DNA of 9,749 bases. Origin: Acidimicrobiales bacterium (GTDB taxonomy: Bacteria > Actinomycetota > Acidimicrobiia > Acidimicrobiales > Poriferisodalaceae). This document shows, piece by piece, positions 6,325 to 9,749 of the stretch. Where the stretch lies: positions 1 through 9,749 of the forward strand of contig JASMKJ010000546.1 in assembly GCA_030749275.1 (NCBI GenBank). Reading direction: 5' to 3'. The notes below the pieces were generated by a model. It had not been told where the DNA came from, made no database searches, and saw nothing but the letters and a program-made list of their open reading frames with translations. How positions within the stretch are numbered: the first letter of the stretch is position 1; each line of letters starts with the position of its first letter. Position numbers and translations under genes: made by a program.

Positions 6325-7112
6325 TCGACGTGTTCTGAAGCTTGTCGCTCTAACCAGCCAAGCAGAACTGCAAGTGCTCGGGGGTCATGACGGATTCTGT
6401 GATCGGCACCGCTAACGAACCGAAGCTCCGGCGAGGGGTGGGCTTTCGCCAGTTGTCGGGCATCGTCGGAGGGAACTTGACGATCGTTGGTGCCGTGCAA
6501 AATGAGCAAAGGACGAGACCCTATGTCTTCGATCGAATCGATCGCTCGATGTTGTCGAAGTTCGTCGGCCCACTGGTTTACCGATGAGGGATAGTCATCG
6601 TCGTCGATTACACCGACGTTGCGACAGTGCTGAAGGAAGCGGCGTGGGTCCGATGCCCAGTCGTCAAAATCTGCTCGAGGTGCCATAACTGCGACTCCCC
6701 TAATCTCAGGGTCTTGTGCTGCTGCCATGATCGCTAAAGACCCTCCGGTGGTGGATCCCATGAGCCAAATTCGTTGAGACCCTTCTGCTCGGAGTCGTTG
6801 AACTGACCTGGCTACATCGTCAAGCCAACCAAGCATTGAGAACTGGCCTTCGGATTGTCCGCAGCCACGAAGACTGACAGCTAGCACTACCCATCCTTGT
6901 TCTTTGGCGACCCGCTGGGCGAACTGTTCGTAGGACCTACTGGGGACACCGGGTCGCTGCGTTGATGGAAAGCCATGACACAGGAGTAGAGACGGAGCGT
7001 GAACCGCCGAACGTTCTGGGTGAACGAGAAAGGCCTCTAAATGGGGGGTTCCGTCTATGCGGGTTTCGGTGGTTGTGACGGGCAATGGGAACGCTGTCGT
7101 GTCTAGCGGCAA
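6321..7112 (-). CDS. Alpha/beta hydrolase with Thr at the nucleophile-elbow position
   Basis: The 263 residues follow the alpha/beta hydrolase plan: a strand and oxyanion region LLLCHGFPS (43-50), SLRGCGQSEG (80-89), the nucleophile elbow LMGSTTGGSL (117-126), a cap with ADFDDWASDPRRFL, the acid-loop HGTNDRQVPSDD with D210, and GADHRIRHDP with candidate catalytic H238. The elbow reads G-S-T-T-G (119-123), so the usual GxSxG serine is Thr121. Either S120 or T121 serves, or the protein is not a classical serine hydrolase. The start is a TTG at 7112-7110 that overlaps the end of the small upstream gene by ten bases, suggesting coupling. The ATG-free start is a little uncertain. It is the last gene of a minus-strand operon beginning with acyl-CoA dehydrogenase; no substrate can be named. 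Confidence 0.82.
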   Translation of the reverse strand: MPLDTTAFPLPVTTTETRIDGTPHLEAFLVHPERSAVHAPSLLLCHGFPSTQRPGVPSRSYEQFAQRVAKEQGWVVLAVSLRGCGQSEGQFSMLGWLDDVARSVQRLRAEGSQRIWLMGSTTGGSLAIMAAAQDPEIRGVAVMAPRADFDDWASDPRRFLQHCRNVGVIDDDDYPSSVNQWADELRQHRAIDSIEDIGSRPLLILHGTNDRQVPSDDARQLAKAHPSPELRFVSGADHRIRHDPRALAVLLGWLERQASEHVD

Positions 7113-7300
7113 CAGGCCGCTGGCTTATAGCCCCGATTTCGAGCTTCTCTCAACTCATCGGGTCCAAAGGTCGCGTATGTCCGGGCTGCACAAATATCTG
7201 TAATGGCATCTTGGTTGGTGCATACCTCCAAGTCATGCACCCTTTGGATCCGTTTATCTCCGATGAATCTGTGACCCTCTATTTCTTTAGGCGCTTCCAT
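7103..7300 (-). CDS. Small Cys/His protein, possible metal-binding domain
   Basis: This 65-residue frame sits tightly between two real genes: 15 bases after the stop of the membrane-anchored gene and overlapping the hydrolase start by ten bases. The sequence is gene-like: HRFIGDKRIQRVHDLEVC, then ATFGPDELREARNRGYKPAACC at the end. H22, C27, C37 and the terminal pair C63/C64 could bind a metal. The pattern of G, K, VH, C, then F...L.EAR..GYKP..C loosely recalls the small Ada-type zinc-binding domain found in many DNA-associated proteins, but the usual CxxC spacing is not met, so I do not name it. GGTGAGG about 13 bases before the ATG is a distant ribosome site. Confidence 0.6.
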   Translation of the reverse strand: MEAPKEIEGHRFIGDKRIQRVHDLEVCTNQDAITDICAARTYATFGPDELREARNRGYKPAACCR

Positions 7301-7315
7301 ATGATCTATCTTGCC

Positions 7316-7726
7316 TCACCGACGCGTCTCAGTTGCACCAAGCGCGCCAATGAGCTTCAGGTACTGCAGGTGTGCGTCCATAATCGCCTCGACCGTGGGC
7401 CGGCTGATCTCGATTTGTTTTGTCCGCGCGTAGCGGTACAAGTTCTGGAGAGCTACCGAAGGATCTGCCGTTTCATCGGATTCTTGTGATTCAGAGTTGA
7501 ACTGCAACTGGTTGAGATGAATCCGGAGTAGTTCTCTTAGAGTGTCAGGATCAGTCTTTGCGGCAATCTCGAAGGGTAACTCTCCTTCGACAAATACTGC
7601 TGCTTCTTCAAGTCGCCAGACAGGTTGGCGGGGCTGAAGACTAAGCCTTCGTGTTTCGCGTCCGATGACACCGGCGGCGACGATGAAACCGACGATTAAA
7701 GAGACTGCGACCGCTAGTCCGAGCAT
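7316..7726 (-). CDS. Membrane-anchored hypothetical protein of an actinobacterial type
   Basis: The 136-residue product starts with one hydrophobic segment (about residues 2-21) immediately followed by a basic turn, GRETRRL, giving an N-out, C-in single-pass anchor by the positive-inside rule. A short motif, PVWRLEEAAVFVEGELP, follows, and then a mostly helical soluble part with a linker rich in Ser, Glu and Asp. The end, EAIMDAHLQYLKLIGALGA, is also helical. I recall similar short proteins of unknown function in actinobacterial genomes, often beside fatty-acid genes, but have no name for the family. It lies 35 bases after acyl-CoA dehydrogenase in the same direction, so it probably belongs to that operon. 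Confidence 0.72.
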   Translation of the reverse strand: MLGLAVAVSLIVGFIVAAGVIGRETRRLSLQPRQPVWRLEEAAVFVEGELPFEIAAKTDPDTLRELLRIHLNQLQFNSESQESDETADPSVALQNLYRYARTKQIEISRPTVEAIMDAHLQYLKLIGALGATETRR

Positions 7727-7761
7727 TTCCGATGAGATCTTTCTGGATCAGAAAGAAATAT

Positions 7762-8874
7762 TTAGAGCCCGATTCGTTGGGCCAATAGTTCGCGATGGTA
7801 TGCCGGGTCACCGAACATCAATTCGGAGCTCTTTGCTCGTTTGAAGTACAGATGAGCTGGATGTTCCCATGTAAATCCGATGCCCCCGTGAATCTGAATA
7901 TTCTCAGCGGCGCAGTGGAAATACGCTTCGGAACAATACGCCTTCGCCAATGATGCAACTGACGGAAGTTCGTCGTTCATTTCTGAGGCGCACCAGGCTG
8001 CGTAGTAAGCGGCTGATTTCGCTGACTCAACTTCCAACAGCATGTCTGCGCACTTGTGTTTGATGGCTTGAAATGAACCGATTGGTCGTCCGAATTGGAC
8101 TCGATCCTTGGCGTATTGCACCGCCATGTCCATGACAAACTGCGCTCCTCCAACTTGCTCATTTGCGAGCGCCACAGCAGCTAGATCAAGGATTTGCGCT
8201 ATATAGGCGAAGTCGTTCGTGTCGCAGAGGTGGTTTGCTGGGGTGTTGTCGAAGGTAATTCGCGCCTGTTTGCGTGTCTGGTCCATAGTGGAGAGGTTCT
8301 CGCGGGTTAGACCTGACGCGTCGCCATCGACTGTGTACAGGTGGATGCCCCCGTCGGCGCGGGCTGCGACGACGAACAGGTTCGCGGTGCCTCCGTCAGT
8401 GACGAACATCTTCTCACCAGTGATCGTCGCTCCGTCGCCGGTTCCACTCGCCTCAACGGTTATACCTTCTGCATCCCATCGTCCGTTGGCTTCCGCAAGT
8501 GCGAGAGTCGCGATGGTGCTTCCGTCAGCGATACCGGGCAACAGTGCGGACTTTGCGTCTTCGTTGCCTGAGTGAATGATTGCGTTACCTGCGAGGACCA
8601 CTGTGCTGAAGAACGGCGCGCACAACAGACTGCGGCCCATTTCTTCGAGGGCTATACCCAGTTCGACGTATCCGAATCCTTGGCCTCCGTACTCTTCAGG
8701 AATGATCATGCTTTGCAGTCCGAGTTGTTCAGCCATCTGGCTCCAGACTGCTGCGTCGTAGCCATCGTCGGTTTCCATCAGTTCTCGGACGGTTGCCTCA
8801 GCAGATTTTTCTTCCATGAAGGAGCGAATGAAGCTGCGGAGTTCTTCTTGTTCTTCCGTGAATGCAAAGTTCAC
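7762..8874 (-). CDS. Acyl-CoA dehydrogenase, FadE type
   Basis: The 370 residues cover all three domains of an acyl-CoA dehydrogenase, an FAD enzyme that introduces the alpha-beta double bond in acyl-CoA thioesters. The N-terminal helical domain begins FAFTEEQEELRSFIRSF and includes PEEYGGQGFGYVELGIALEE. The middle beta domain carries LALAEANGRW and EKMFVTDGGTANLFVV. The C-terminal domain has KDRVQFGRPIGSFQAIKH and IHGGIGFTWEHPAHLYFKRA. The short length and this last motif recall actinobacterial FadE enzymes, several of which work as heteromers on steroids or branched acyl chains; the substrate here is open. The start is GTG (8874-8872), with AAAAGG eight bases upstream (8888-8883). It heads a four-gene minus-strand run and diverges from the VapBC pair. 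Confidence 0.92.
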   Translation of the reverse strand: MNFAFTEEQEELRSFIRSFMEEKSAEATVRELMETDDGYDAAVWSQMAEQLGLQSMIIPEEYGGQGFGYVELGIALEEMGRSLLCAPFFSTVVLAGNAIIHSGNEDAKSALLPGIADGSTIATLALAEANGRWDAEGITVEASGTGDGATITGEKMFVTDGGTANLFVVAARADGGIHLYTVDGDASGLTRENLSTMDQTRKQARITFDNTPANHLCDTNDFAYIAQILDLAAVALANEQVGGAQFVMDMAVQYAKDRVQFGRPIGSFQAIKHKCADMLLEVESAKSAAYYAAWCASEMNDELPSVASLAKAYCSEAYFHCAAENIQIHGGIGFTWEHPAHLYFKRAKSSELMFGDPAYHRELLAQRIGL

Positions 8875-8924
8875 TGTGACTACCTTTTCGATCAGTTGTT
8901 GAGGGCCTTGTTTTAGCCGCTTTG

Positions 8925-8963
8925 GTGTACTTCAACAAATTGTGTGTGTACGGTGGTGTACAC
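8925..8963 (+). promoter_or_regulatory. Three GTGTAC repeats, candidate operator between divergent genes
   Basis: GTGTAC occurs at 8925-8930, 8946-8951 and 8956-8961. The start-to-start distances are 21 and 10 bases, close to two and one helical turns. The first and third copies extend to TGGTGTAC, and the last forms the perfect palindrome GTGTACAC (8956-8963). They lie 23-60 bases upstream of the antitoxin ATG and 51 or more bases upstream of the acyl-CoA dehydrogenase start. VapB-type antitoxins commonly repress their own operon through such repeats, so this is a plausible binding site. A FadR/TetR-like regulator of the other gene is an alternative. Confidence 0.45.
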
Positions 8964-8985
8964 AATCTTGAATTTGAGGTCCCGG

Positions 8986-9282
8986 ATGCCACTTTCCACC
9001 ACAGTTCAACATGTCGGTACTCGAGATCTTCGAACGAACCTGGCCCACTATTTGCGGGCAGCTAGCGCAGGTCACACTATTTTTGTGACTCTCGATGGCC
9101 AGCCAGTCGCACAGTTGTGTCCTATCAGGGAGCAAGCCGATGCCACTTCTGTTGAGGCCTTGATCTCATCTGGGTTAGTTGAGGCGCCCAATAATTCCGA
9201 TCGAGACATGTTAGTTGCACCCTTCGAACTTCCCGGCGGCTTATCGAGTGACCGAGCTTTGCGAGAAATTCGGGGTCGTTGA
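8986..9282 (+). CDS. vapB: VapB/Phd-type antitoxin
   Basis: The 98-residue product fits a Phd/YefM-type antitoxin. The N-terminal DNA-binding and dimerising part reads VGTRDLRTNLAHYLRAASAG, then HTIFVTLDGQPVAQLCPI, the typical beta-hairpin with the G-x-P-V-A motif. The remaining acidic, less ordered half would wrap the toxin. The frame is open back to a GTG at 8944, but ATG 8986 has GAGG (8976-8979) six bases upstream and starts just before the conserved domain, so I chose it. TGA overlaps the toxin ATG by one base (TGATG), the usual coupled arrangement. It probably represses its own promoter through the GTGTAC repeats upstream. Confidence 0.85.
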   Translation: MPLSTTVQHVGTRDLRTNLAHYLRAASAGHTIFVTLDGQPVAQLCPIREQADATSVEALISSGLVEAPNNSDRDMLVAPFELPGGLSSDRALREIRGR

Positions 9283-9707
9283 TGGCCATCGCTCTAGATA
9301 GTTCTGCTTTGTTGAAGCGCTATTTGTTTGAACCCGGACACGAGTTAGTAAACGAGTACTTGAAGTCTGACCCGACGTGGTGCGCATCGGCGTTAGCTCG
9401 AACCGAAGTTCAGTTGGCGTTACACCGTGTCGCGTCCGATCTTGAGGAACAGAGAAGACTGTGGTCGACGTTCCGAGAGGATTGGGAGCGAATCGCAGTA
9501 GTTCCTACCGACCAACGATGCTTAGCGCGGGCAGTCGAAATAGGCGCCACCTTTCTTTTGGGCACGATAGATGCTCTCCATCTTGCGGCCGCCGATCGGC
9601 TTCCTCGACCTTTGACTTATCTAACTTTTGATAGCCACCAAATTCCTGCTGCCCTTGGGCTGGGTTTTGAGGTGGCATCAGCCCAGGAGTTGGAGGGCGA
9701 TGTCTGA
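9282..9707 (+). CDS. vapC: VapC-type PIN-domain toxin (ribonuclease)
   Basis: This is a PIN-domain endoribonuclease of 141 residues, held inactive by the antitoxin encoded just upstream. The acidic residues that bind the catalytic metal are all visible: D6 in ALDSSALLKRY, E42 in ARTEVQLAL, D97 in GTIDALHLAAA and D117 in TFDSHQ. Length and motif order match VapC toxins, many of which cut tRNA or rRNA; the target here cannot be deduced. ATG 9282 overlaps the antitoxin stop as TGATG. A TTG one codon earlier would change nothing important. All catalytic acids are intact, so it is probably active. Confidence 0.9.
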   Translation: MAIALDSSALLKRYLFEPGHELVNEYLKSDPTWCASALARTEVQLALHRVASDLEEQRRLWSTFREDWERIAVVPTDQRCLARAVEIGATFLLGTIDALHLAAADRLPRPLTYLTFDSHQIPAALGLGFEVASAQELEGDV

Positions 9708-9749
9708 GCGTTATTTCCTGATTCCTATTACCGGATTGTCTGGAATGCC
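9700..9749 (+). CDS. Start of an unidentified gene running off the window
   Basis: ATG 9700 overlaps the VapC stop (ATGTCTGA) and opens a frame with no stop through the last base. It gives 16 complete codons, beginning MSERYFLIPITGLSGM. GGAGGG at 9692-9697 is a strong ribosome site, though unusually close to the ATG. The overlap suggests a third gene in the toxin-antitoxin transcript. Too little is present to assign a family, and the frame could still be chance. Confidence 0.45.
   Translation, partial: MSERYFLIPITGLSGM

Noticed and set aside
8572..8916. Plus-strand frame of 114 residues opposite the acyl-CoA dehydrogenase start
   Set aside because: It is antisense to the conserved N-terminal domain and shows no family features.

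Overview
The window looks like chromosomal DNA of an actinobacterium, plausibly an Acidimicrobiia-like marine or freshwater lineage. The protein families point that way: an MPT53/DsbF-like exported thioredoxin-fold protein, a septum-formation-type lipoprotein, the actinobacterial HhH-GPD-like family, a FadE-type acyl-CoA dehydrogenase and a VapBC pair. GC content looks moderate by eye. The lineage is inferred from family recall only.

Left part (1-2411, minus strand): a lipoic-acid block. Dihydrolipoamide dehydrogenase (lpd) is followed 52 bases downstream by one continuous frame in which octanoyltransferase (LipB) runs directly into lipoyl synthase (LipA). The LipA part leaves the window just after its first cysteine cluster. 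The two genes together cover octanoyl attachment, sulfur insertion and reoxidation of the lipoyl group.

Middle left (2412-4109, mostly plus strand): a gene for an exported thioredoxin-like lipoprotein is interrupted by one in-frame TGA, exactly where the first redox cysteine of the WCxxC motif should be. A perfect 6-bp hairpin with a GGUC loop begins 20 bases after it. This is best read as a selenoprotein with a UxxC active site and is the main discovery candidate. It is followed by an SRPBCC protein and a septum-formation-like lipoprotein.

Middle (4123-6324): on the minus strand, RNase HI is fused to a SLOG/YpsA-like domain. Diverging from it on the plus strand is a pair of genes for an HhH-GPD-like protein and a MaoC hydratase, overlapping by ATGA. 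The 166 bases between the divergent starts (5128-5293) hold no promoter I can defend.

Right part (6321-8874, minus strand): an apparent operon of acyl-CoA dehydrogenase, a membrane-anchored hypothetical, a small Cys/His protein and an alpha/beta hydrolase with Thr at the nucleophile position. Together with MaoC on the other strand this suggests a local lipid or acyl-CoA theme. Divergent from the operon is a plus-strand VapB/VapC-type toxin-antitoxin pair (8986-9707). Three GTGTAC repeats at helical spacing lie in the shared intergenic region. A further partial frame starts at 9700 and runs off the right edge.

I saw no rRNA, tRNA, CRISPR array, insertion sequence or convincing intrinsic terminator.
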